In this document: positions 1 to 5,171 of the stretch, one piece after another | Position numbering within the stretch: the stretch's first letter is position 1 | Layout of the letters: each line of letters opens with the position of its first letter | From: JAEUSE01 sp964648985 | GTDB taxonomy: Bacteria > Patescibacteriota > Doudnabacteria > UBA920 | Direction: 5' to 3' | Assembly (NCBI GenBank): GCA_964648985.1 | Contig: CAZYMS010000036.1 | Coordinates: forward strand, 1-5,342 | DNA: 5,342 nucleotides | Position numbers and translations under genes: made by a program | The notes under the pieces: model-generated | What the model was told of the DNA's origin: nothing | Seen by the model: only the letters and a program-made list of their open reading frames with translations | The model's database searches: none

Positions 1-419
1 TCCCAGCCAAATCCATTCTCTCCTCGAGGCTGGACAATGGTACCACTCATTTCTGCGTCAAAATAATACATCTCATGCTCGTTCTTAGCATACCCAAAAC
101 GCGCCACAGCTTTGGCCTCAGTATTACCCAGCTTCTCAGCCAAATTCGCCATACCCACATAATCGAGAGCTTTAGAAAACCATTTAATAAATGGTCCGGG
201 CAATTCCCAGTTTAGGGATCCAAAATATACAGATGTGTCTTCAACAATATATTCCCCCGGCGCATGTGCAAATGCCGCCAGAAGTTTTGCTCGGAGTACT
301 TCTTCTGCATCTAAAGATTGTATTTCTGGAAGTTCAATGTTTACCTGTTCTACCTCAGGCAAAATAGTTTTTACCATTTCGAGCTTTCCTGGATTCCCAG
401 TTATAAAATAGAGCTGCAT
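1..419 (-). CDS. ITPA/HAM1-type non-canonical purine NTP pyrophosphatase, C-terminus cut by window edge
   Basis: This enzyme family hydrolyses dITP, ITP and XTP to monophosphate plus pyrophosphate, keeping deaminated purines out of DNA and RNA; it is cytosolic. The 139 complete codons visible start at ATG 419 and run off the left edge without a stop. The motifs are in family order: the phosphate-binding ITGNPGKLE (residues 6-14), the catalytic acidic EDT (60-62), GPFIKWF (75-81), and SGTIVQPRG followed by FGWD near the cut (125-140). The spacing, including IKWF and PRG..FGWD, resembles the eukaryotic/archaeal ITPA branch more than E. coli RdgB. Roughly 50 residues, with the usual lysine and SHR-type motif, should lie beyond the window. 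The start is placed by the beta strand beginning at residue 2; there is no clear Shine-Dalgarno. It follows the PLD gene by 41 bases and may have its own promoter there. The family is secure; the substrate is inferred. Confidence 0.9.
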   Translation of the reverse strand, partial: MQLYFITGNPGKLEMVKTILPEVEQVNIELPEIQSLDAEEVLRAKLLAAFAHAPGEYIVEDTSVYFGSLNWELPGPFIKWFSKALDYVGMANLAEKLGNTEAKAVARFGYAKNEHEMYYFDAEMSGTIVQPRGENGFGW

Positions 420-459
420 AGATACATCTAATTAATAATATACGTACATACTGGACAGT

Positions 460-465
460 ATTATA
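460..465 (-). promoter_or_regulatory. candidate -10 box upstream of the ITPA-like gene
   Basis: The minus strand reads TATAAT here, overlapping the stop codon of the PLD gene. A transcript beginning just downstream would have a leader of about 35 bases before ATG 419. No good -35 hexamer lies at the usual distance (only TTACTA about 19 bases upstream), so this rests on the -10 match alone in AT-rich sequence. Just downstream lies a short palindrome, TACTG-TC-CAGTA (449-460), which could be an operator half-site pair or chance. Confidence 0.25.
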
Positions 466-1582
466 GTAAACCATGGAAGGGCCATAGTAAGGCCTCCATA
501 TACCGAGTGGCTCGAGAACGCTTATTCCAAAGACCCAGGGTTGTCTCAGTAGAAACAGAAAGGTCTTGCAAAAACTGCACAGCGAGTTCTGTAATAGTTT
601 TTTTATTACTCACGACTATATTACCTTCCAAATTATAGCGAAAACTCATACTGTCCCAGTTCATACTACCAAACGTTGCCCACGCCTCATCGCATATAAC
701 AACTTTTGCGTGTAAAACTGAGGGATTATACGCATATATTTTTATGCCACTTTTCAAAGCTGAACCAAAGTAAGACTTACTAGCAGTATCAAGCAAGCGC
801 AAATCTGAAATTCCAGGCAACAATATTCGTATGTCTAGACCGCGCCTTGCTGCAAGACGCAAAGAACGAAACAAACCAAGGTCCGGTATAAAATATGGCA
901 CAGTGACCCACACACGCTTTTGAGCGTAGCGAATGGCGTCGAGCATAGCATGGTACAGAAACCTCTTTCCCGGACTCGGAGAGTTGGGTACAAATTCATA
1001 CCCACCCATGCGCAGAGACCTTGTCGGATGTGGTTTATCGAGGAGATGTGGAATAGAAAGTTTATTCTTTTCCCAAAGTTGCAAGAACGATTCCTGCATA
1101 GCGCCTACCACTGGCCCAACTAAACGACCATACGTGTCCCGCCACACTCCCATGTCAGCACGTACACACACCCCACCGGTATAGCCAATGGCGCCATCAA
1201 TAACCATAACCTTTCGGTGATTACGAAATACGTATGAAGCCGCACGGTGAAAAAGCAACGGTACCACTTTGTTATACCAACGCACCAGGACCCCTGCCTG
1301 CTCAAGCTCTCTAACTACATTTTTTGATTTGTATAATGTCCAACTACCGACTGTATCGAAGAGCAAGTACACCTTAACTCCTTGGCTGGCCTTTTCTTTA
1401 AATACCTGTAAGAATTTCTGCCCGACAGCATCAGGTACAAAAATATATTGCTCAAAGTAAATTGAGGATTGCGCTCGCTCGCAGTCTCTTAACATTGCTT
1501 CCCAAGCTGTAGCAACCTTGGTAAATAATCTGCACGCAGGTGCATCAAACGCAGAATTTACAATGTGCAAAGCTTTCCTCAT
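461..1582 (-). CDS. phospholipase D superfamily protein, cardiolipin-synthase-like (two HKD motifs)
   Basis: The 373-residue protein has two PLD catalytic motifs. HKD1 is H122-R-K124 with D129 followed by TGG (135-137); HKD2 is H291-A-K293 with D298 followed by GSMNWD (305-310). The run WRDTYGRLVGP (147-157) after HKD1 is typical of bacterial cardiolipin synthases, which join two phosphatidylglycerols, or phosphatidylglycerol and another phospholipid, at the membrane. The N-terminal transmembrane helices of ClsA-type enzymes are absent, so the layout is closer to short ClsB-like proteins. I chose ATG 1582 because it forms TGATG with the stop of the upstream Nudix gene, implying translational coupling. 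A GTG at 1606 would add eight residues (381 in total) but overlaps that gene by 25 bases and has no well-spaced ribosome site. PLD-family phosphatidyltransferase, phosphodiesterase or nuclease activity cannot be separated by sequence alone; cardiolipin synthase is the most likely. Confidence 0.85.
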   Translation of the reverse strand: MRKALHIVNSAFDAPACRLFTKVATAWEAMLRDCERAQSSIYFEQYIFVPDAVGQKFLQVFKEKASQGVKVYLLFDTVGSWTLYKSKNVVRELEQAGVLVRWYNKVVPLLFHRAASYVFRNHRKVMVIDGAIGYTGGVCVRADMGVWRDTYGRLVGPVVGAMQESFLQLWEKNKLSIPHLLDKPHPTRSLRMGGYEFVPNSPSPGKRFLYHAMLDAIRYAQKRVWVTVPYFIPDLGLFRSLRLAARRGLDIRILLPGISDLRLLDTASKSYFGSALKSGIKIYAYNPSVLHAKVVICDEAWATFGSMNWDSMSFRYNLEGNIVVSNKKTITELAVQFLQDLSVSTETTLGLWNKRSRATRYMEALLWPFHGLL

Positions 1583-2022
1583 CAAATGATATTTTTTATA
1601 GACCACTCTTCCAGCACGACAAAAGCCTTAAGCGTTTCTGGAGCAAGAGACAAAGTTGCGGCCTCGTTTGGAGTAACCCACTTATATTCTTCATGATCCT
1701 CCCCCAACACGACTTCAGTACTACGGGGACGGCAAACAAAGAAGGTTCCAATTATTTGCCATTGTTCGCCTCGAACTTTTGGTCGCCACTCGTCCACATA
1801 AAAGGGCGCAACAATATCTACTTCGAGACCTGTCTCTTCTTTAATCTCACGGAGCAAGCCCTCACGAAAATTCTCGCCTGGCTGCACCCTCCCCCCTGGT
1901 TCAATCCACTTATCAAAATTAGTTCCGTCTTCATATTTAACGCTTTCGCGGAGCAATAATACTTTACCATCGTGCACAATAAATGCCTTCATTGCAGCAA
2001 ACAGCTTATCTATCATTTCCAT
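1582..2022 (-). CDS. Nudix hydrolase (146 aa, canonical Nudix box)
   Basis: This is a single-domain Nudix pyrophosphohydrolase. Such enzymes cleave a nucleoside diphosphate linked to another moiety, often damaged (d)NTPs, using Mg2+ held by the box glutamates. The box spans residues 44-66 and matches GX5EX7REUXEEXGU at every fixed position: G44, E50, R58-E59, E62-E63, G65. The preceding strand AFIVHDGKVLLL (13-24) and EPGG (41-44) are typical. The substrate is unknown; a MutT-like oxidised nucleotide or an NDP-sugar are both possible. ATG 2022 is preceded by a purine-rich AAGAAAAG about eight bases upstream, a weak Shine-Dalgarno; ATG 2016 and ATG 1992 (the latter at the domain edge) are alternatives. 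The gene lies 47 bases after the MBL gene and its TGA stop overlaps the PLD start by one base. Confidence 0.93.
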   Translation of the reverse strand: MEMIDKLFAAMKAFIVHDGKVLLLRESVKYEDGTNFDKWIEPGGRVQPGENFREGLLREIKEETGLEVDIVAPFYVDEWRPKVRGEQWQIIGTFFVCRPRSTEVVLGEDHEEYKWVTPNEAATLSLAPETLKAFVVLEEWSIKNII

Positions 2023-2046
2023 ATTGCTAACTTTTCTTCATTAGAA

Positions 2047-2052
2047 ATTATA
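2047..2052 (-). promoter_or_regulatory. candidate -10 box in the 47-base gap before the 146-aa Nudix gene
   Basis: The minus strand reads TATAAT within an AT-rich gap (2023-2069) between the MBL stop and the Nudix start, about 25 bases upstream of ATG 2022. No recognisable -35 hexamer is present at 16-18 bases. It is one of only three gaps over 40 bases in the cluster, which makes an internal promoter plausible but unproven. Confidence 0.2.
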
Positions 2053-2069
2053 TATTCAAAGGAGTCTAC

Positions 2070-2729
2070 CTATATCTGGATAGAATCTCCCATACCTAAA
2101 ATTTTACACTCTATTCCGCGTTCTTTCATCCACCCGTCTACAGACGCATTGAGTCGTTCCAGCCAAAAATCTTTATGCATGCCATCGTGAATTGGTACGG
2201 CGATTTCCGGTTTTATTGTTTCGGCAAAATGTACACTTTGGGGCGTAGTAGACCAGGGACCTCCATTGGGCAACATAAGCACTTTTACATTTCCCAGGTT
2301 TTCCGGGACTACATATGAATCACCCGGATGGTACACTACGTCATTAATTTTATACCCCATATTATGTGGGCAAGCCATGGGGATCTTTTCATGGGGCACA
2401 TCAAAGGTACGAACGCTAAACCCTTCTACTTCTAGCACATCTGCAGACTTTATAATCTGTACTGGAATAGCTAACCCGTCAGTCTCCATCGTTTTTGCTG
2501 TACCTTCACTCACCAAGAGTGTATATGGTTTTAACGCATACAATTTTTTAAGCGCGTCAGGAAAATAGTGATCAGGGTGCGTATGAGTAATAAGCACCAC
2601 ATCTACCGGACCAATATCTTCTGGCTGCATTTTTCCTTCTAGGAAAACAAAAGCACCGGGATCAAACAATAGGCGCCTACCACCATCTTCAATTACTACA
2701 CAAGAATGTAAATATTTTTTTATAGTCAT
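2070..2729 (-). CDS. metallo-beta-lactamase-fold hydrolase (UlaG/UPF0173-like group)
   Basis: The 219-residue protein has the MBL signature HTHPDH (residues 49-54: H49, H51, D53, H54), which binds the dinuclear metal centre. Later ligand candidates follow in order: H113 in DVPHE, D137 in HPGDS and H181 in PIHDG. The N-terminal DGGRRLLFDPG (15-25) and the NMGY/HPGDS pair (123-138) are typical of the small stand-alone Lactamase_B_2 group around UlaG and UPF0173. That group includes lactonases and phosphodiesterases, but most members have no assigned substrate. The length is normal for the group and no signal peptide is seen, so it should be cytosolic. ATG 2729 follows the membrane-protein stop by 13 bases with no Shine-Dalgarno; the start is supported by the N-terminal strand beginning at once. 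The stop is TAG, unlike the TAA of most neighbours. The fold is secure and the reaction unknown. Confidence 0.9.
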   Translation of the reverse strand: MTIKKYLHSCVVIEDGGRRLLFDPGAFVFLEGKMQPEDIGPVDVVLITHTHPDHYFPDALKKLYALKPYTLLVSEGTAKTMETDGLAIPVQIIKSADVLEVEGFSVRTFDVPHEKIPMACPHNMGYKINDVVYHPGDSYVVPENLGNVKVLMLPNGGPWSTTPQSVHFAETIKPEIAVPIHDGMHKDFWLERLNASVDGWMKERGIECKILGMGDSIQI

Positions 2730-2742
2730 ACGATAAGCATTA

Positions 2743-3042
2743 TTAAATCACTTTCTTTTTTGGATGCGCCAACTGCTGCTGTTCATAACGAACCATGCTA
2801 TATGTGCCGAGCCATGAGCCAATGACTATAGGAAACACATATAAAAAACTATGCACATAACTCAACACACCAAACGCTATTATAAAGTGCATGAGCGCAC
2901 CAATGGTTGCGGCGGATACTGGGCGCTTTTCAGTAACCTTGATAGTGTAGTACGCATACATAGCGTCCAATACAAAATAGGCAACCAAAATAAGCAACCC
3001 CATACCAAAATGAAAACCAGACCAGGCTTGGTGTATATCCAT
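2743..3042 (-). CDS. small three-helix membrane protein of unknown function
   Basis: The 99-residue protein has three predicted membrane segments at about residues 12-31, 43-62 and 65-83. The first runs directly into an aromatic, polar stretch (DAMYAYYTIKV) and a basic loop (VTEKRP). The tail is charged (HPKKKV), probably cytoplasmic. The pattern of a helix, then YT..VTEKR, then small-residue helices ending in GSWLGTY, recalls a widespread family of 80-100 residue uncharacterised membrane proteins. I make that link from memory and cannot name a Pfam family. ATG 3042 lies five bases after the stop of the upstream Nudix gene, with no Shine-Dalgarno, so reinitiation or coupling is likely. The next gene starts 13 bases downstream. 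No catalytic motif is visible; transport, anchoring or envelope roles are all open. Confidence 0.75.
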   Translation of the reverse strand: MDIHQAWSGFHFGMGLLILVAYFVLDAMYAYYTIKVTEKRPVSAATIGALMHFIIAFGVLSYVHSFLYVFPIVIGSWLGTYSMVRYEQQQLAHPKKKVI

Positions 3043-3047
3043 AAATT

Positions 3048-3473
3048 TTACGAAACCAATAATTCAATAACTTTATCTCTCACGACATCGGGCTGCAAGT
3101 TCTTCATTTCTTTTAGTTTACCAAGCTCTACCCAGGTTGGGTAATACTGATTATCTTCCGACATTTCTTCTGCTTCAGAGCCGCCAAGCTTCACTTCACC
3201 CTCAAAACCAGTCACCAAGAAATAATACTCTTGCCGTGGTGGAAAATGTCCGCCCATGGTGAATGGATTAAACACATCGAACAATGGTTTATATTCGGTC
3301 ACCGTAAGTGTAAGCTCTTCCATAACTTCACGAACCATGGCCTGCTCTGTGGTTTCGCCTTCGTCTACTCCCCCACCCGGGAACACCCAATACTCTCCCC
3401 AGTCTTTCATAAAGCGATGCATGAGGAGTATTTTGTTATCCTTGATAATTATTGCTCCAGCTCGTGTGTTCAT
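3048..3473 (-). CDS. Nudix hydrolase (141 aa, Nudix box with Gly to Thr change)
   Basis: This is a Nudix pyrophosphohydrolase with the metal-binding box at residues 34-56. G34, E40, R48-E49 and E52-E53 are all present, so catalysis should be intact, but the late glycine of the consensus is T55. The opening GAIIIKDNKILLMHR (6-20), YWVFPGGG (28-35) and C-terminal YYPTWVELGKL (110-120) fit NTP- or sugar-nucleotide-cleaving members; the substrate is not evident. The start is well determined: ATG 3473 has a near-perfect GGAGGAG at 3481-3487 seven bases upstream. The frame stays open to 3569, but that extension crosses the hairpin and the upstream coding end and gives a cysteine-rich sequence unlike any Nudix start, so I reject it. 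The membrane-protein gene begins five bases after its TAA stop. Confidence 0.93.
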   Translation of the reverse strand: MNTRAGAIIIKDNKILLMHRFMKDWGEYWVFPGGGVDEGETTEQAMVREVMEELTLTVTEYKPLFDVFNPFTMGGHFPPRQEYYFLVTGFEGEVKLGGSEAEEMSEDNQYYPTWVELGKLKEMKNLQPDVVRDKVIELLVS

Positions 3474-3480
3474 ATATTTA

Positions 3481-3487
3481 CTCCTCC
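3481..3487 (-). promoter_or_regulatory. strong Shine-Dalgarno GGAGGAG for the 141-aa Nudix gene
   Basis: The minus strand reads GGAGGAG, then seven bases (TAAATAT), then ATG 3473. It is the best ribosome binding site in the window and fixes this start. It begins only one base after the foot of the inverted repeat, so stem formation could alter ribosome access or protect the message end. Confidence 0.85.
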
Positions 3488-3488
3488 G

Positions 3489-3529
3489 ACCATGGGTACC
3501 ATTGTAGCAGCTGCAATGGTACCCATGGT
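3489..3529 (-). repeat. perfect 16-bp inverted repeat with 9-base loop between two Nudix genes
   Basis: Arms 3489-3504 and 3514-3529 are exact reverse complements (ACCATGGGTACCATTG and its complement), separated by TAGCAGCTG. The first base of the minus-strand hairpin is the last base of the TAA stop of the upstream Nudix gene (3529-3531). Its foot ends one base before the Shine-Dalgarno of the next gene. Each arm carries the small palindromes CCATGG and GGTACC. About half the stem is G+C and no T-run follows, so it is not a classical intrinsic terminator. An RNA processing or stabilising hairpin, a protein-binding palindrome, or one copy of a dispersed repeat family are the main options. Confidence 0.85.
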
Positions 3530-3996
3530 TACATACTTGATTGCGTAACACGATAGCGAAAAAGTTCATAGGCGCGTGCGCCCGAATCTGTTAAATGAGG
3601 CACCTCGGAAACTAAAAACCATTTCGCTTCTACCACCTCTTCATTATCTATAGTAAAATCTTTCTTGTCTACTGTGGCAGCAAAGCAGTCTACTGAATCT
3701 TTTTTAAATTCTTTGGTGGTAAGAAAGTCTCCAAGCGGCACTGGATCCTGTATGGCTATTCCCACTTCTTCTTGCACCTCACGCACTACTGCTACCTGTA
3801 CTTGTTCATCCGCGTGAATACCCCCACCGGGAAACGTCCAGCCTTGCTGCCCATAGCTATTTCGTATAAGCAAAATTTCTTCTCCACACTGCACTACGCA
3901 CTTAACTCCAAAAGCTTTTGGGCGAAATAAAAACCAATATATCTTTACTACTTTATATCCGAAATAATATATCAATCGTATTACAATTTTCGGCAT
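3529..3996 (-). CDS. Nudix hydrolase with hydrophobic N-terminal helix (155 aa)
   Basis: This is a Nudix pyrophosphohydrolase with a complete consensus box at residues 58-80: G58, E64, R72-E73, E76-E77, G79. It is preceded by the strand VKCVVQCGEEILLIRNSYG (31-49) and GWTFPGGG (52-59). About 28 residues ahead of the domain form an aromatic, basic, hydrophobic helix (IRLIYYFGYKVVKIYWFLFRP, about 6-26). It is probably amphipathic and could hold the enzyme at the membrane. Similar N-terminal extensions exist in a known bacterial Nudix subgroup, so it looks genuine rather than a wrong start. ATG 3996 overlaps the stop of the YbaK gene as TAATG, implying translational coupling. The protein ends Thr-Gln-Ser-Ser-Met and the TAA leads straight into the inverted repeat. 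The substrate is unknown. Confidence 0.92.
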   Translation of the reverse strand: MPKIVIRLIYYFGYKVVKIYWFLFRPKAFGVKCVVQCGEEILLIRNSYGQQGWTFPGGGIHADEQVQVAVVREVQEEVGIAIQDPVPLGDFLTTKEFKKDSVDCFAATVDKKDFTIDNEEVVEAKWFLVSEVPHLTDSGARAYELFRYRVTQSSM

Positions 3997-4496
3997 TATA
4001 CTTTATTAAAAGCGTTGGTTTCTGCAACTTTATTTTTAAGGGTGGCAAAAACTTGCTTTAAATTCTCTCCTCGTACCTGCACTGTTTTAGTTGAGTACAG
4101 CGGACTAAACAAAAACCATTCTCGATTGTATATTTCTGGATCTACAAATATAGCGATGTTCTCGCTAAACCCAAAGGGGTACGCACACCCGGGTTCAGCG
4201 CCAAAGTTTTGTTCTAATTCTTCTGCTGTAGCAAGCCTCACTTTTTTAACCCCAACCGTTTCTGCAACTTTAGAGAAATCTACTTTCTGCCCCTGTAAGG
4301 TTACATACACTAGAAAAGCGTATTCTGTCTTCATTACTAAACACTTACCCTCAGAGCCGACAAAACCCGCCTCAGCCTGCACCAATGCCAAGTCTTCGTA
4401 CGTTAACGCAGCGCGATGTTCGAATACATGATATTCCGCGCCACTCGCATTGAGTAACTGAATTATATGATTGTATATTTCTTCTCTCTGTATCAT
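3996..4496 (-). CDS. YbaK/ProX-type aminoacyl-tRNA deacylase domain protein
   Basis: The 166-residue protein is a stand-alone YbaK/ProRS-editing domain. Characterised members hydrolyse mischarged tRNA in trans (for example Cys-tRNAPro or Ala-tRNAPro); the substrate here is not predictable. Family features in order are FEHRAALTYEDL (25-36), GKCLVMK with candidate catalytic lysine K51 (50-56), KVRLATAEEL (85-94), the glycine-rich GAEPGCAYPFGF (99-110), and REWFLFSPLYSTKTVQV (125-141). The length is close to that of E. coli YbaK. I chose ATG 4496, six bases after the upstream Nudix stop; a TTG at 4502 would add only two residues. No Shine-Dalgarno is present. Its TAA shares a base with the next Nudix start. 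An identical 15-base segment encoding KVAET occurs twice in frame (4258-4272 and 4018-4032), the second near the C-terminus. Confidence 0.9.
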   Translation of the reverse strand: MIQREEIYNHIIQLLNASGAEYHVFEHRAALTYEDLALVQAEAGFVGSEGKCLVMKTEYAFLVYVTLQGQKVDFSKVAETVGVKKVRLATAEELEQNFGAEPGCAYPFGFSENIAIFVDPEIYNREWFLFSPLYSTKTVQVRGENLKQVFATLKNKVAETNAFNKV

Positions 4497-4502
4497 AGTC
4501 AA

Positions 4503-4907
4503 TTAAGTATCAATATAAACGAGCTTATTAGATAAAGCGTATAAAATATCCTTGTGAGGCGTAAAAACTTCTGGCAGATTCTTAAGATCAAACCAATCCC
4601 ACTGCTCACATATATCAGGTTCCTTATTCTGAAAAATCCCACTCCACTCGATAACGACAAAATTGATCTGCAAATAGTGGTGCTCGGGTTGGGGGGTATT
4701 GATGATATTCGCAAATTCAAACTTTTCACCTATAAGATTCGTTTCTTCAAATAATTCACGTTTGGCCGCATCTACAAAGGACTCCCCTTCTTCTAGGTGC
4801 CCACCAGGAAAGCCCCATTGGCCGTACCCAGCTTTTTTAAGACGCCTACCTAATAAAACCTTTCCGTCTTTAAGCAATATGTTGTTAATTCCTACATGAA
4901 AGGACAT
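4503..4907 (-). CDS. NUDT15/MutT-like Nudix hydrolase (134 aa, Nudix box with Gly to Asn change)
   Basis: This is a Nudix pyrophosphohydrolase with box residues G36, E42, R50-E51 and E54-E55 in place; the late glycine is N57. The segments KVLLGRR (16-22), GQWGFPGGHLEEGES (29-43) and ANIINTPQPEHHYLQINFVV (66-85) closely resemble the NUDT15-type group. That group hydrolyses nucleoside triphosphates, including oxidised or thiolated purine and some pyrimidine nucleotides. Pool sanitation is therefore the likely role, though NUDT15-like specificity is an inference from motif similarity. ATG 4907 lies 11 bases after the DUF1653 stop; upstream sequence has only a poor AAAG ribosome site. The YbaK gene follows after six bases, so the two are very probably co-transcribed. 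Confidence 0.93.
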   Translation of the reverse strand: MSFHVGINNILLKDGKVLLGRRLKKAGYGQWGFPGGHLEEGESFVDAAKRELFEETNLIGEKFEFANIINTPQPEHHYLQINFVVIEWSGIFQNKEPDICEQWDWFDLKNLPEVFTPHKDILYALSNKLVYIDT

Positions 4908-4918
4908 AGGACTTTAAT

Positions 4919-5167
4919 TTAATCATCTATTTTAATAAATCGAGGGCCCGTATAGTTTTCCGAGTATACATATTCAGTAAACTCAATCACCGGTCTAACC
5001 CACACGTCTCCATGTTCAAGAGACTTATATGTAACCATCTCTTTTACCACGTCACCCTCTAATCTTCCTACACAGAGCACTTCATATTCTCCCCCTCTAT
5101 AGTGTCTATATAGGCCAGGAGTAATGGACTTAGCTAATTCCGATAGCGGCGGTATTTCTGCATGCAT
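4919..5167 (-). CDS. DUF1653 domain protein
   Basis: The 82-residue protein is almost entirely one DUF1653 domain. It shows GLYRHYRGGEYEVLCVG (18-34), VTYKSL (45-50), and DVWVRPVIEFTEYV (54-67) with PRF near the end (75-77). The order G-Y-RHY-GG-YEV ... WVRP ... PRF is the family signature. DUF1653 proteins are small, probably cytosolic beta-rich proteins without an established function; they occur alone or fused to other enzymes. ATG 5167 is supported by AGGAG at 5177-5181, nine bases upstream and inside the end of the preceding gene. The gap to that gene is four bases, and the next Nudix gene starts 11 bases after the TAA, so it belongs to the same transcript. Confidence 0.88.
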   Translation of the reverse strand: MHAEIPPLSELAKSITPGLYRHYRGGEYEVLCVGRLEGDVVKEMVTYKSLEHGDVWVRPVIEFTEYVYSENYTGPRFIKIDD

Positions 5168-5171
5168 AACA

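Noticed and set aside
1540..1959. Plus-strand open frame of 139 codons
   Set aside because: It is the antisense of the Nudix box gene, has no recognisable domain and no ribosome site, and every supported gene is on the minus strand.
2058..2064. Plus-strand AAAGGAG as a ribosome binding site
   Set aside because: No start codon follows at a usable distance on the plus strand and the region ahead is the antisense of the MBL gene.
3489..3529. Intrinsic transcription terminator at the hairpin
   Set aside because: The stem is only about half G+C and the bases after it on the minus strand are CGGAGGAG, a ribosome site, with no T-run.
3488..3535. Integron attC site, suggested by small unrelated genes in one direction and a palindrome
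   Set aside because: The flanks do not match RYYYAAC or GTTRRRY, the palindrome is too perfect and short, and no similar site lies at the other gene junctions.
3474..3569. N-terminal extension of the 141-aa Nudix gene by 32 codons
   Set aside because: It runs through the inverted repeat and the end of the upstream gene, has a cysteine-rich unrelated sequence, and the strong GGAGGAG seven bases before ATG 3473 fixes the start there.
3995..4000. TATAAT on the minus strand at the YbaK/Nudix junction as a promoter
   Set aside because: It overlaps the TAATG stop-start itself, so any transcript would begin inside the Nudix coding region.
4015..4431. Plus-strand open frame of 138 codons opposite the YbaK gene
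   Set aside because: Its translation shows no family motif, whereas the minus strand encodes a full YbaK domain.
4499..4729. Alternative minus-strand frame of 76 codons within the NUDT15-like gene
   Set aside because: It overlaps the conserved Nudix gene in another frame and its sequence is low-complexity hydrophobic/serine-rich without motifs.
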